Shown here: positions 7,693 through 16,190 of the stretch, piece after piece
How the letters are laid out: each line of letters starts with the position of its first letter
How positions within the stretch are numbered: position 1 is the stretch's first letter
Assembly: GCF_016124325.1 (NCBI RefSeq)
Contig: NZ_WGNY01000006.1
Span: forward strand, 124,001-188,000
Reading direction: 5' to 3'
DNA from: Phenylobacterium sp.
GTDB taxonomy: Bacteria; Pseudomonadota; Alphaproteobacteria; Caulobacterales; Caulobacteraceae
Length of the DNA stretch: 64,000 bases
The notes under the pieces: generated by a model
The model's input: only the letters and a program-made list of their open reading frames with translations
The model's database searches: none
Told to the model about the DNA's origin: nothing
Made by a program: the position numbers and the translations under genes

Positions 7693-8834
7693 TGGCCACG
7701 GCGGGGGGCATCGAGGTCGTTCCGGTGACGACGAAGGCCGAACTCGACCGCTTCATCCGCCTGCCCATGCGGATCGGGGCCGCGGACCGCAACTATGTCC
7801 CTCCGCTGATCCTGGAGCGGCAGGAGGCGCTGTCGCCCAAGGGCAATCCGTTCTTCGAGCACGCCCAGGTGCAGTTCTGGCTGGCCCTGAGGGACGGGCG
7901 CGACGTGGGCCGGATCAGCGCCCAGATCGACGCCCTCAACCCGCAGACCGCCGACGGCGTGGGGCATTTCGGCATGATCGCGGCCGAAGACGACCCGGCC
8001 GCCTTCGCCGCCCTGTTCGCCACGGCCGAGGCCTGGCTGAAGGCGCGTGGCTGCAAGACCGCCCTGGGGCCCGTGAACCTCTCGACCAACGAGGAAGTCG
8101 GCCTGCTGGTCGAAGGTCGCGAAACGCCGCCCATGTTCATGATGAGCCACGATGCGCCGCACACGCCGGGGCGGATCGAGGCCCAGGGCTACCGCAAGGC
8201 CAAGGACATCTACGCCTATGAGTGCAGCGTCGCCGACGACCTGCCCGAGGCCATCCGGCGGCGCGTGCGCAAGCCGCTGCCCGACGGCGTGACGCTGCGG
8301 ACCGTCGACATGAAGCGCTTCGACGCCGAGGTGCGGACCCTGACCGGCATCCTGAACGACGCCTGGGCCGGCAACTGGGGCTTCACGCCCACCACCGAGG
8401 CCGAGACCCAGGCGCTGGCCTCGACGCTGAAGCTGGTGATCGACCCCAAGCTCACGTGGTTCGCCGACATCGATGGCGAGCCGGCCGGCTTCATGGTGCT
8501 GCTGCCCAACATCAACGAGGCGATCGCCGACCTGAAGGGCCGGCTGCTGCCGTTCGGCTGGGCCAAGCTGATCTGGCGGCTGAAGGTAAAGGGCCTGAAG
8601 ACCGGCCGCGTTCCGCTGATGGGCGTGAAGCGCAAGTTCGCGAGCACGCTGAAGGGCCAGCTCCTGCCCTTCCAACTCATCGATGCGGTCGCGCAGGCCG
8701 CCCGGCGCCGAGGCTACGAGCGCTACGAGCTTTCGTGGGTTCTCGAGGACAACCTGGCCATGCGGCGCATCTGCGACGCCGGCGGCGCGAAGGTCTACAA
8801 GACCTACAGGCTTTACGAGAAGGCGCTGAGGTGA
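7689..8834 (+). CDS. bcerS: GNAT-fold N-acyltransferase, probable bacterial ceramide synthase
   Basis: 381 residues, ATG at 7689 overlapping the lptG-like stop (a second ATG follows at once). The protein belongs to the large GNAT-like family represented by Caulobacter CC_1154, reported as the bacterial ceramide synthase that N-acylates the sphingoid base. Features seen: GHFGMIAAEDD and GPVNLSTNEEVGLL blocks in the N-terminal half and the C-terminal YERYELSWVLEDNLAMRRICDAGGAKVYKTYRLYEK, where acyl-CoA binding GNAT members carry the Asn/Met-x-x-Met ending. The gene order lptF-like, lptG-like, this gene, NTP transferase agrees with my memory of the Caulobacter locus. Confidence 0.82.
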   Translation: MMATAGGIEVVPVTTKAELDRFIRLPMRIGAADRNYVPPLILERQEALSPKGNPFFEHAQVQFWLALRDGRDVGRISAQIDALNPQTADGVGHFGMIAAEDDPAAFAALFATAEAWLKARGCKTALGPVNLSTNEEVGLLVEGRETPPMFMMSHDAPHTPGRIEAQGYRKAKDIYAYECSVADDLPEAIRRRVRKPLPDGVTLRTVDMKRFDAEVRTLTGILNDAWAGNWGFTPTTEAETQALASTLKLVIDPKLTWFADIDGEPAGFMVLLPNINEAIADLKGRLLPFGWAKLIWRLKVKGLKTGRVPLMGVKRKFASTLKGQLLPFQLIDAVAQAARRRGYERYELSWVLEDNLAMRRICDAGGAKVYKTYRLYEKALR

Positions 8835-9592
8835 CCGGCTGGAAGGCGCTGGTCCTGGCCGGCTCGCGCGGCGGCGCTGAGCCCGTGGCCGACTATGCCG
8901 GCGTCCCGCACAAGGCGCTCATAAGACTTCAGGGCGAAACCCTGCTGGAGCGGGTGATCCATGCCCTGCGCGCCGCGGGCGCCTCTCGGGTCGCGGTCGT
9001 GGCCGACCACCCGCTGGTGAGGGCCGAGGCCGTCCGCCTGGGCGCGGAGACGCTGGACGAGGCCGCGGGCCCTAGCCTGAGCGTCAAGACGGGCGCCGAA
9101 GCGCTTGGGACGCCCCTGCTCGTCACCACCGCCGATCACGCCCTGCTCCGGCCGGAGTGGGTCACGCGTTTCCTCGCCGACGCGCCGCCGGACGTGGACG
9201 TGGCCGCCCTCGCGGCCCGGCGCGCCACCGTCGAGGCCGCCGCGCCGGCGACCCGCCGGACGTGGCTGAAGCTGGCCGACGGCGACTGGTCGGGCTGCAA
9301 CCTCTTCTGGCTGGCGAACGATCGAGCCCTCGCCATCGTCGACCTCTGGCGGCGCGTCGAGGCCGAGCGCAAGCGGCCGCTGCGGATGGCGCGGATCCTC
9401 GGGCCTGGCGTGCTCGTCCGTTACGCCATTGGCCGGCTGAAGCTCGCCGACGCCGCCGAACGGCTGGGCCGTCTCGCCGGCCTACGCGCGGCGGTGGTGG
9501 AGACGCCCTACGGACTGGCCTCGGTCGACGTCGACAAGCCCGCCGACCTCGACCTGGTGCGCGAGATCGTCGGCGACGCCGCCACGAGGTAG
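8831..9592 (+). CDS. MobA-like nucleotidyltransferase
   Basis: 253 residues, GTG start overlapping the ceramide synthase stop (GTGA). The N-terminal LVLAGSRGG and PHKALIRLQGETLLERV segments are the nucleotide-binding loop and lysine of NTP_transf_3 proteins, followed by TTADHALL where the metal-binding Asp lies. Such enzymes couple CTP or GTP to a phosphorylated small molecule. In Caulobacter a phosphoglycerate cytidylyltransferase (CpgD) makes CDP-glycerate for ceramide diphosphoglycerate; this gene and the one at 11432-12178 are both candidates. Its last 85 bp overlap the convergent cupin gene. Confidence 0.75.
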   Translation: MTGWKALVLAGSRGGAEPVADYAGVPHKALIRLQGETLLERVIHALRAAGASRVAVVADHPLVRAEAVRLGAETLDEAAGPSLSVKTGAEALGTPLLVTTADHALLRPEWVTRFLADAPPDVDVAALAARRATVEAAAPATRRTWLKLADGDWSGCNLFWLANDRALAIVDLWRRVEAERKRPLRMARILGPGVLVRYAIGRLKLADAAERLGRLAGLRAAVVETPYGLASVDVDKPADLDLVREIVGDAATR

Positions 9593-10728
9593 CCGACGTC
9601 CAGCAGCCTGGAGACCAGGGCGAGCCGCACCTGGTCGTCGACGTCGCCGGGGATATCGCGCGGGCGGAAACGCGCCCTCTCGGCGACGAACGCCACCGCC
9701 GCCTCGGCGCCGCGGTGGATGTAGAGGTGGCCGCCAGGATAGGCGAAATCGATGGTCTCGGCGTTGCCCGTGAGGTGCGCGAACGCGCCCGGAGCCCGGA
9801 CGACTTCGCTGTCGAGGTCGAGCGACGGCGCGGCGTCGGCGCGCGGCAGGGCGTCGAGGTCGCCGACGACGCGGGCGGACCGGCGCTGCAGGGCCGAGAA
9901 CAGGAACTCCGGGCTGCGGACGGCTTCCAGCAACCGGCTGGCGGCGGCCAGCGCCCGCGGACCGACGGCGGCCAGCCGACGGTCGGAAAGCGTCGCGCGC
10001 AGATCCCGATCGAGGTCCGACAGATGGTCGATCGCGGCGATGACGGCCTCGCGCACGGTCAACGGGGTGAAACCGAACGCGAGGTGTACGGATTCATGAT
10101 CGGAATCGACCGTGTGCGCCGTCCCCCTCGGCAGGTAGAGGCGATCGCCCGGGCGCATTTCGATCACCTCATGCTCGCCGAGCTGGGGCGGATTGCCATC
10201 GACGCCCTTCCAGGCGTTGAACAGGGGCGAGACGGCCGTCGATACGTACCAGCGCTTCTCACCGAAAAGTTGAACGACGATCAGGTCGTGGTCGTCGTAG
10301 TGCACCGGCGCCCGCATGCCCCCGCGGCTCCAGAAGGCCGAGGCGGTCACCGGCTGGTGCAGCCGCGCCTCCAGGGCCCGCGCGACCCGGTCGATCGGCG
10401 GCGACAGCGGGCGCAGTTCGGGAAACCGGACCGAATAGTTGGCGGCGTGGAAGGCCTCGATGCGCGCGCGGAAATCGGAGCCGTCGGCGACATTGGCCAG
10501 GGACGGCGCCGGCCCCAGCGCATTGGCCGAATGCCAGGTGAGTCTGGGCGCGAGGTGGACCGCGTCGGCGAGGGACGCGCGCGGATCCGCGCCAAGGAGA
10601 TCGGGAAGGTCGGCGCCTCGGCCGGGCAGCCAACGGAAGCCGCCGGCCACGGTCTGTCCGAGGAATTCGTCCGGGCTCAGCGGGGCGAGCAATGACTCCA
10701 GCGCCCCATCACCCTCATCGAGCCGCAC
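9508..10728 (-). CDS. JmjC/cupin_4-type Fe(II)/2-oxoglutarate oxygenase-like protein
   Basis: 406 residues, GTG start. A double-stranded beta-helix core carries the iron ligands H143-x-D145 (APVHYDDHD) and a later histidine H205 (RGTAHTVDSDH), as in cupin_4 ribosomal oxygenases (RoxA/NO66 type); the flanking RLYLPRGTAHTV and LIVVQLFGEKRWY strands also fit. Function is likely hydroxylation of a protein side chain, substrate unknown. The C-terminus overlaps the convergent nucleotidyltransferase by 85 bp, so the last ~25 residues are low-complexity Ser/Arg-rich and probably recently extended. Confidence 0.8.
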   Translation of the reverse strand: MRLDEGDGALESLLAPLSPDEFLGQTVAGGFRWLPGRGADLPDLLGADPRASLADAVHLAPRLTWHSANALGPAPSLANVADGSDFRARIEAFHAANYSVRFPELRPLSPPIDRVARALEARLHQPVTASAFWSRGGMRAPVHYDDHDLIVVQLFGEKRWYVSTAVSPLFNAWKGVDGNPPQLGEHEVIEMRPGDRLYLPRGTAHTVDSDHESVHLAFGFTPLTVREAVIAAIDHLSDLDRDLRATLSDRRLAAVGPRALAAASRLLEAVRSPEFLFSALQRRSARVVGDLDALPRADAAPSLDLDSEVVRAPGAFAHLTGNAETIDFAYPGGHLYIHRGAEAAVAFVAERARFRPRDIPGDVDDQVRLALVSRLLDVGYLVAASPTISRTRSRSAGLSTSTEASP

Positions 10729-10864
10729 GTTTCACAATCCCCGGGACGCCGTCCTGGAACAGCGGGGCCCCGCTTCGATGGACGGTCGGGGAAGGTGCCG
10801 CTCGAATCCCGGACGGCCTACCGGGCTTCCGCCAGCGGCGGCGATCCTGCGATGAGCGGACGTC

Positions 10865-11359
10865 TCAAGCCGGTTCGGCGACCTGTTCGACGCGCGCCCG
10901 GCCGCCAGCCTGGATGATGCGCGCGAGCGTGTGATGGCCGAAGCCCTGCCGGTAGTCGAGGAGCGAGACCACCTCGGGCGTGATCTCGAACATCGCCAGC
11001 CCCGCATCGCCGGTCGCGACGTACTGGGCGATTTCCGGAAACTTGGCCAGGAAGAGGCCTGCGAACCGGTCGGCGTCCTTCGCCGAGGTCAACCGTCTCG
11101 CCCGCCCGAAGACCGATGCCCCCCGAATCTGACTCCAGTCGACGTACGGGAGGTTGATGGTCAGCGACACGCGATCGTCACGCGCCAGATTTCGGGCTTT
11201 TTGCGAGCCTTCCCCGCAGCCGAAGAACAGACTGAGGCCGTCGCTGGCGTAGCTCACGGTCGTCGCCTGGGGGCTCCCGTCGGGCCGCAGGGTCGCCAGC
11301 GTGAGGTCCTTGCCGGCGGCGAAGACCCCGATGATTTCGTGTTCGAGATTTCTGGGCAT
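10865..11359 (-). CDS. Pyridoxamine 5'-phosphate oxidase-like FMN-binding protein
   Basis: 164 residues starting at ATG 11359, which has GGAG 8 nt upstream; the longer in-frame extension is Arg-rich and unlikely. The sequence MPRNLEHEIIGVFAAGKDLTLATLRPDGSPQATTVSYA begins the split-barrel flavin fold (shown here in two parts of one stretch), followed by SLTINLPYVDWSQIRG. These proteins bind FMN, F420 or haem and act as small reductases or oxidases. No specific substrate can be inferred. It is the downstream neighbour of the LicC-like gene on the same strand. Confidence 0.75.
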   Translation of the reverse strand: MPRNLEHEIIGVFAAGKDLTLATLRPDGSPQATTVSYASDGLSLFFGCGEGSQKARNLARDDRVSLTINLPYVDWSQIRGASVFGRARRLTSAKDADRFAGLFLAKFPEIAQYVATGDAGLAMFEITPEVVSLLDYRQGFGHHTLARIIQAGGRARVEQVAEPA

Positions 11360-11431
11360 GACGCGTCTCCGAATGCGCGGAGAGCGTCGCGCCACCGGCC
11401 CACACGCGCCTTGGGCTGGATCAAACCCGGG

Positions 11432-12178
11432 CTAGCGGCCCGGCATGTCCCAGCTCGACGAAAGCCGCGTGAGGTTGTCGACGTCCTGCGGGAAGTCCAT
11501 CTCGCCCCATTCCAGGCCCTCGATCGTGCAGACCCGGACGTCGACGCCGCCGCGCGCCAGCTCGTCGATCACGGAAAGATACCAGCGCTTGAGGCCCTCG
11601 GGCCGTTGCAGGACGTGCTCGACCCCTGCGGCGAACTTCGCCGCGCCCGCCTTGGAAAAGCGCAGGAACCCGATCGACTCGGCGTCATAGGCCTCGATGG
11701 TCTTGCCGATCGCACGCAGACGCCCGTCCTCGGTCAGCACCTTCATGTCATCGGCGTCGTAGGAGGGCTTGCGGTCGATCGTGACGGTGATGTCCGCCTC
11801 GGGCGCGCCGATGAGCCGTTCGGCCACGCCAGGACCGAAGAGCGTGTCGCCGTTGAGCAGCAGGACGTCACGGTCGAAGGCCTCCCGCACGATCCAGCAC
11901 GAGGCGGTGTTGTCCGACACCGTGTAGAAGGGATTGAACGCCAGCCGCACGGGCATGGTCAGACCGAGCCTGGCGACCTCGGCCTCGACCGCGTCGGCCC
12001 GGAAGCCCGTCACGACCACGGCGTCTTCGACGCCGGCCGCCTGCAGGCGCAGGAGCTGCCAGGCGAGCAGCGTGCGCCCGCTGAGCTCGATCAGGCACTT
12101 GGGGCGATCCTCGGTCAGCGGCAGAAGGCGCTTGCCCTGGCCGGCGGCGAGAATGATGGCGCGGTTGGGGGATTTCAT
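11432..12178 (-). CDS. LicC-type nucleotidyltransferase (candidate phosphoglycerate/choline-type cytidylyltransferase)
   Basis: 248 residues, ATG at 12178. Starts with the Rossmann-like NTP-binding signature AIILAAGQGKRLLPLTEDRP followed by PKCLIEL, and has LLLNGDTLF with the metal-binding aspartate. The block NPFYTVSDNTASCW is typical of LicC-like CTP:phosphocholine cytidylyltransferases rather than sugar-1-phosphate enzymes; a second catalytic acidic region is EWGEMDFPQD near the C-terminus. In this neighbourhood it could be the cytidylyltransferase that makes the CDP-head-group donor for ceramide phosphoglycerate. That role is inference; LPS or capsule modification is the alternative. Confidence 0.78.
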   Translation of the reverse strand: MKSPNRAIILAAGQGKRLLPLTEDRPKCLIELSGRTLLAWQLLRLQAAGVEDAVVVTGFRADAVEAEVARLGLTMPVRLAFNPFYTVSDNTASCWIVREAFDRDVLLLNGDTLFGPGVAERLIGAPEADITVTIDRKPSYDADDMKVLTEDGRLRAIGKTIEAYDAESIGFLRFSKAGAAKFAAGVEHVLQRPEGLKRWYLSVIDELARGGVDVRVCTIEGLEWGEMDFPQDVDNLTRLSSSWDMPGR

Positions 12179-12240
12179 CGAGGGTCTCTGAAAGCCGGCC
12201 CTTATGGAAGGCGCCACCGCAAAAGTGAAGGCGCTGGCCC

Positions 12241-12284
12241 AAAAATGAGGAGACCTCGCCGGGCGCGAAGCCTGCGAGGTCTCC
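12241..12284 (-). terminator. Intrinsic terminator after the SWIB gene
   Basis: Perfect 11-bp arms GGAGACCTCGC (12249-12259) and GCGAGGTCTCC (12274-12284); on the minus strand the stem is followed shortly by TTTTT. Confidence 0.75.
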
Positions 12285-12340
12285 AAAACGCCTGTTCTCA
12301 GGCGCGCCGCGGCCCCCGACGCCGCGCGCGCCGCAAGAGG

Positions 12341-12601
12341 CTACTTCAGGTGCGCCGCCAGGTGCTTGTTCATTTCGAACATGCTGACCTTGTCCTTGCC
12401 GCCGAAGATCGGCTTCAGCTTGGCGTCGGCCAGGATCTCGCGCTTGTTGGCGGGATTCTGCAGGTTGTTCTTCTTGATGTAGTCCCAGATCTTCGAAACG
12501 GTTTCCCCGCGCGAAAGCTGGCCAGAACCCACGACAGCGGCCAATTCGGCGGAGGGCGTCAGAGGCTTCTGAAGGGCGTTCGTGCTTTTTCCGGTGGCCA
12601 T
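12341..12601 (-). CDS. SWIB/MDM2 domain protein
   Basis: 86 residues, almost all SWIB domain (LTPSAELAAVVGS, VSKIWDYIKKNNLQNPANKREI, MFEMNKHLAAHL). Preceded by GGGAG at good spacing and followed by a strong terminator, so it is a monocistronic unit. SWIB domains bind protein partners in eukaryotic chromatin complexes; in bacteria short SWIB proteins are seen in Chlamydia and alphaproteobacteria, with a proposed nucleoid or topology role that is not established. Confidence 0.9.
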   Translation of the reverse strand: MATGKSTNALQKPLTPSAELAAVVGSGQLSRGETVSKIWDYIKKNNLQNPANKREILADAKLKPIFGGKDKVSMFEMNKHLAAHLK

Positions 12602-12766
12602 AGGCTCCCCCAGCTAGATGTTATCGCGACGTCCCTGCGGGGGTCGCTGGGACCGAGTCGCTTGACGGCATCCTAGCGCGGCACGCGAAGGGCGCCACCG
12701 AAGATGCGTCACATAGCGACGGATTGATCTATCTGACATTGTATCTTTCGGATCAAACAACCAGGA

Positions 12767-13900
12767 CTATGCTCCGTCGAGCACCACGGTGACCTTGGCG
12801 GAGAGACCGGGGCGCAGGCGCGAGAGGTCCGGCTGGCCCGGATCGAAGCGGAGCTTCACAGGAACCCGCTGGACGATCTTGGTGAAGTTGCCGACGCCGG
12901 GCTCGAACGGCAGGAGGGCGAACTCCGACCCCGTGCCGGGCGCGAAGCTGTCGACATGGGCCTTGAAGGTCACGCCCGGCAGGGCGTCGATCTTCACCCG
13001 CGCCGCCTGGCCCCGGAGCATGCGCGCCGTCTGCGTCTCCTTGAAGTTCGCCGTCAGATAGAGCCGGTCCAGCGGATTCAGCACGAGCAGCCGCATCCCC
13101 GGCTGGACATAGTCGCCCACATTGGCCTGGCGGTCGCCGACGACGCCGTCGATCGGCGCCCGGATCACGGCGTGATCGCGGTCCTGCCGCGCCAGATCGA
13201 GCGCCGCGGCGGCTTTCTCCTGCAGCGCACGCGCCTGCGCGACGTTCGCCACCAATTCCCCGCGACGGCTGGAGACGGCGGCAAGCTGATTGCGGCTCAG
13301 GGTCAGACCGGCCCGGCTGCGATCGGCGGCGGCGGTCGCGGCGACGGCCTGGGCGTCGATGCGTTCGGCGTCACGGCGCGGCGCATAGCCCGTCTTGAGC
13401 AGCGCCGCATAGCGCTGGCGGTCAGCCTCGGCGCGGCGCGATTCGGCGTCGGCGGCGCGTATGGTCGTCTCGGACTCGCGGACCTGCGCCGCCGCGGCGG
13501 CTTCTTCCGATCCCAGCCGGACAAGCGACGCCTCGGCCGCGGCGACGGTGGCGACGGCGATCGCGAGGTCTCCCTCGGCCGCCGCGACACGGGCCGCGTA
13601 TTCCTCGGGATCCAGCCGAACCAGGATCTGGCCGGCCTTGACGGGCTGGTTGTCGGACACGAGCACTTCGGCCACATGCCCGCGCACCCGGGGCGCCACG
13701 ATCGTCACGTCGGTCTTCACATAGGCGTTGTCGGTCGTCGCCGACGCCCTCGCGGCGTGAAGGTAGGCGAAGCCGCCGCCTCCGACGACGAGGGCCGCCG
13801 CAAGGACCAGGAGCCCCCTCGGCGGCAGGCGCCGCTTGCGGCGCGGCGCGGCGGCCGGCTGGGCCGATTGCAGGTCGGCGGCGGAACCGATGGCGTTCAT
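12767..13900 (-). CDS. EmrA/HlyD-type membrane fusion protein
   Basis: 377 residues from ATG 13900, which overlaps the tetR stop by 4 bp. One N-terminal membrane anchor (LLVLAAALVVGGGGFAYLHA) is followed by a biotinyl-lipoyl half (TDNAYVKTDVTIVAPRVRGHV), a long alpha-helical hairpin rich in Ala/Arg/Glu (about residues 110-240), the second lipoyl half (VIRAPIDGVVGDRQANVGDYV) and a beta-barrel. This is the periplasmic adaptor of a DHA2-type efflux pump, whose permease is the divergent gene at 14559. Confidence 0.9.
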   Translation of the reverse strand: MNAIGSAADLQSAQPAAAPRRKRRLPPRGLLVLAAALVVGGGGFAYLHAARASATTDNAYVKTDVTIVAPRVRGHVAEVLVSDNQPVKAGQILVRLDPEEYAARVAAAEGDLAIAVATVAAAEASLVRLGSEEAAAAAQVRESETTIRAADAESRRAEADRQRYAALLKTGYAPRRDAERIDAQAVAATAAADRSRAGLTLSRNQLAAVSSRRGELVANVAQARALQEKAAAALDLARQDRDHAVIRAPIDGVVGDRQANVGDYVQPGMRLLVLNPLDRLYLTANFKETQTARMLRGQAARVKIDALPGVTFKAHVDSFAPGTGSEFALLPFEPGVGNFTKIVQRVPVKLRFDPGQPDLSRLRPGLSAKVTVVLDGA

Positions 13901-14496
13901 GACTGGCTCCCCGCGGCGTCGAAGCCCATGCGCGACTTGATGCGCGCGCGTGCGTCCGCCAGCCATCGTCCGGCCGCGGCGGCGTCGGACATGGCGCGCG
14001 AGAGGGCCACCGCGCCGGCCATCTCGGCGACGAGGGAAGCGGCCAGGCTCTCGCGATCGGGCTCCTGCGTCGGCAGCCACCCCGCGATGCGGCGGATCAA
14101 TCCTCGAACGCCGGCCTCGTAGGCCGCGCGCACCTGCGGGCCCTGGCGCGGCAGATCGCTCGAAAGAGCCGCGATGGGGCAGCCCCGCTCGGGATGGGCG
14201 CGATGCTCCGGCGTCACGTAGGCGTCGGCGAAGGCGGCCAGAGCGGCGGGCGCGTCAAGACCCTCGGTCAGCTTCTCGAACCGCTGCGCGCTGGCGCGGA
14301 ACGCCTCCTCGATGGCCGCCGCGACAAGGGCCTCCTTGCTCGGGAAGTGTGCGTAGAACCCGCCATGGGTTAGCCCGGCCTCGGCCATGATCTCGGCCAC
14401 CCCAACGCCTTCGGGGCCCCGCAGGCGCACGGCCTTCGCCGCCGCCTTCACCACCTTCTTCCGCGTCTCCTGCTTGTGCGTGTCGCTATAGCGCAT
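13897..14496 (-). CDS. TetR family repressor of the efflux genes
   Basis: About 199 residues with an N-terminal helix-turn-helix (EGVGVAEIMAEAGLTHGGFYAHFPSKEAL). In-frame ATG codons at 14523 and 14511 would put the start inside the palindrome between this gene and the divergent permease; the family usually begins MRYS, so I place the start at 14496, leaving the operator in the 5' region. Co-transcribed with the adaptor gene. Expected to repress both transcripts until an effector, probably a pump substrate, binds. Confidence 0.88.
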   Translation of the reverse strand: MRYSDTHKQETRKKVVKAAAKAVRLRGPEGVGVAEIMAEAGLTHGGFYAHFPSKEALVAAAIEEAFRASAQRFEKLTEGLDAPAALAAFADAYVTPEHRAHPERGCPIAALSSDLPRQGPQVRAAYEAGVRGLIRRIAGWLPTQEPDRESLAASLVAEMAGAVALSRAMSDAAAAGRWLADARARIKSRMGFDAAGSQS

Positions 14497-14512
14497 CGCC
14501 CTGCTCGCCATT

Positions 14513-14530
14513 ATATGATGCATATCATAT
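14513..14530. promoter_or_regulatory. Probable TetR operator
   Basis: Inverted repeat ATATGAT-GCAT-ATCATAT in an AT-rich patch between divergent tetR and the efflux permease; position and symmetry fit a TetR dimer site controlling both promoters. Confidence 0.65.
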
Positions 14531-14558
14531 TATAAGCGATACGCTCGAGCGCAAGGCC

Positions 14559-16127
14559 ATGACCGCTGTTCCCCTCTCCGCCGCGCTCGACGAGCGGCGC
14601 AAGCTGTTGATCTTCGCCATCATGGCCTTCGGCCAGTTCATGGCCCTGCTCGACATCCAGATCGTCGCGGCGTCCCTCAATTCGATCCAGGCCGGGCTCA
14701 GCGCCGGCCCCGACGAGATCGCCTGGGTGCAGACCGCCTACCTCATGGCCGAGATCGTCATGATCCCGCTGGCGGCGTTTCTCTCGCAGGCGCTGTCGAC
14801 CCGCTGGCTGTTCACGCTCTCGGCGGGGCTGTTCACCCTTTCCAGCCTGCTGTGCGGCCTGGCCTGGGACATCAACTCCATGATCGCGTTCCGCGCGCTG
14901 CAGGGCTTCACAGGCGGGGCGATGGTGCCGCTGGTGTTCGCCACCGGCTTCGCGATGTTCGAGGGGCCCCGGCGCGCGGCCGTGCCGGCGATCCTCGGCA
15001 TGGTCTCGACGCTGGCGCCGACGCTGGGTCCGACGGTCGGCGGATGGATCACCGACTTCGCCGACTGGCGGTGGCTGTTCTTCATGAACCTCGTCCCCGG
15101 CGTGGCGGTGACGATCTTCTTCCCCATGCTGGGCCGGGTCGACGAGGCCAATCCCGAAATGCTGCGCCGGATCGACTGGCTGCATGTCATATCGCTCGCC
15201 GTCTTCCTGGGCGGGCTGCAGTACGTGCTTGAGGAAGGCCCCCGACACGAGTGGTTCTCGGACGGCGCGGTCCAGACGGCGGCCTGGCTCTCGGCCGTGG
15301 GCGGCGTGGTGTTCTTCGAGCGAAGCTTCTTCTCCACCATGCCGGTGATCAAGCTGACGCCATTCCTGCGGCCCACTTTCGCGATGGCGTGCGTGCTGAA
15401 TCTGGTGATCGGCTTCGGCCTCTACGCCGCGACCTATCTGACGCCGGTCTATCTCGGTCGTATCCGGGGTTTCTCCAGCCTGCAGATCGGCGCGACCGTC
15501 TTCGTGACCGGGATCGCCATGACCGTGACCGCCCCGATCGCCGCGCGGCTGTCGACGAGGGTGGATGGGCGCTACGTCATCGCCGTCGGCTTCTCCCTGT
15601 TCGCGTTCGCACTCTGGATGTTCTCGTGGATCACCCCGGACTGGGGGTTTGGCGAACTGTTCTGGCCCCAGGTGCTGCGGGGCCTGGCGATCCTGCTGTG
15701 CATCGTCCCGGCGGTGGGGATGGCGCTGAACGGCGTGGTCCCGGCCGAGCTGCGGTACGCCTCGGGTCTCTTCAACCTGATGCGCAACCTGGGCGGCGCG
15801 ATCGGGATCGCCGTGGTCAACACCTGGCTGATCGATTTCGCGCGCGAACACGCCGCGCGCCTGTCCGCGGCCATGGGCGAACAGCCCGAGCGCGCGGGCG
15901 AACTGGTGCGCGGCCTGTCCCAGGCGGCCTCGGCCTGGACCGCCGACGCCGACCGCGCGTTGCGCATGTCGGAAGCGGTGCTGGGCCGGATCGTCGGGCG
16001 CGAGGCCGCGACACTGGCCTTCGCCGACACCTACGTCCTGATGGCCCTCGTGTTCGCCGCCGCCCTGCTCATCGTTCCGTTCGCCAAGCCGGCCCCGGTC
16101 GGCGAACCTCCCAAGCCGGTGGATTAA
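14559..16127 (+). CDS. DHA2 (EmrB-type) MFS drug efflux permease
   Basis: 522 residues with 14 predicted membrane segments. Family motifs: GQFMALLDIQIVAASLN in TM1, WVQTAYLMAE in TM2, RALQGFTGGAMVPLVFA, and GPTVGGWITDFADWRWLFFMNLVPG (motif C region). Together with the divergent adaptor (12767-13900) and an outer membrane factor not in the window it would form a tripartite pump expelling lipophilic compounds. Transcribed away from tetR across the probable operator. Confidence 0.92.
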   Translation: MTAVPLSAALDERRKLLIFAIMAFGQFMALLDIQIVAASLNSIQAGLSAGPDEIAWVQTAYLMAEIVMIPLAAFLSQALSTRWLFTLSAGLFTLSSLLCGLAWDINSMIAFRALQGFTGGAMVPLVFATGFAMFEGPRRAAVPAILGMVSTLAPTLGPTVGGWITDFADWRWLFFMNLVPGVAVTIFFPMLGRVDEANPEMLRRIDWLHVISLAVFLGGLQYVLEEGPRHEWFSDGAVQTAAWLSAVGGVVFFERSFFSTMPVIKLTPFLRPTFAMACVLNLVIGFGLYAATYLTPVYLGRIRGFSSLQIGATVFVTGIAMTVTAPIAARLSTRVDGRYVIAVGFSLFAFALWMFSWITPDWGFGELFWPQVLRGLAILLCIVPAVGMALNGVVPAELRYASGLFNLMRNLGGAIGIAVVNTWLIDFAREHAARLSAAMGEQPERAGELVRGLSQAASAWTADADRALRMSEAVLGRIVGREAATLAFADTYVLMALVFAAALLIVPFAKPAPVGEPPKPVD

Positions 16128-16190
16128 GGAAGCCGTTCACCCACATTCCGCGCCGAGGTAGACTGCAGTTCTCCTGCGAGGCGGAATCAC

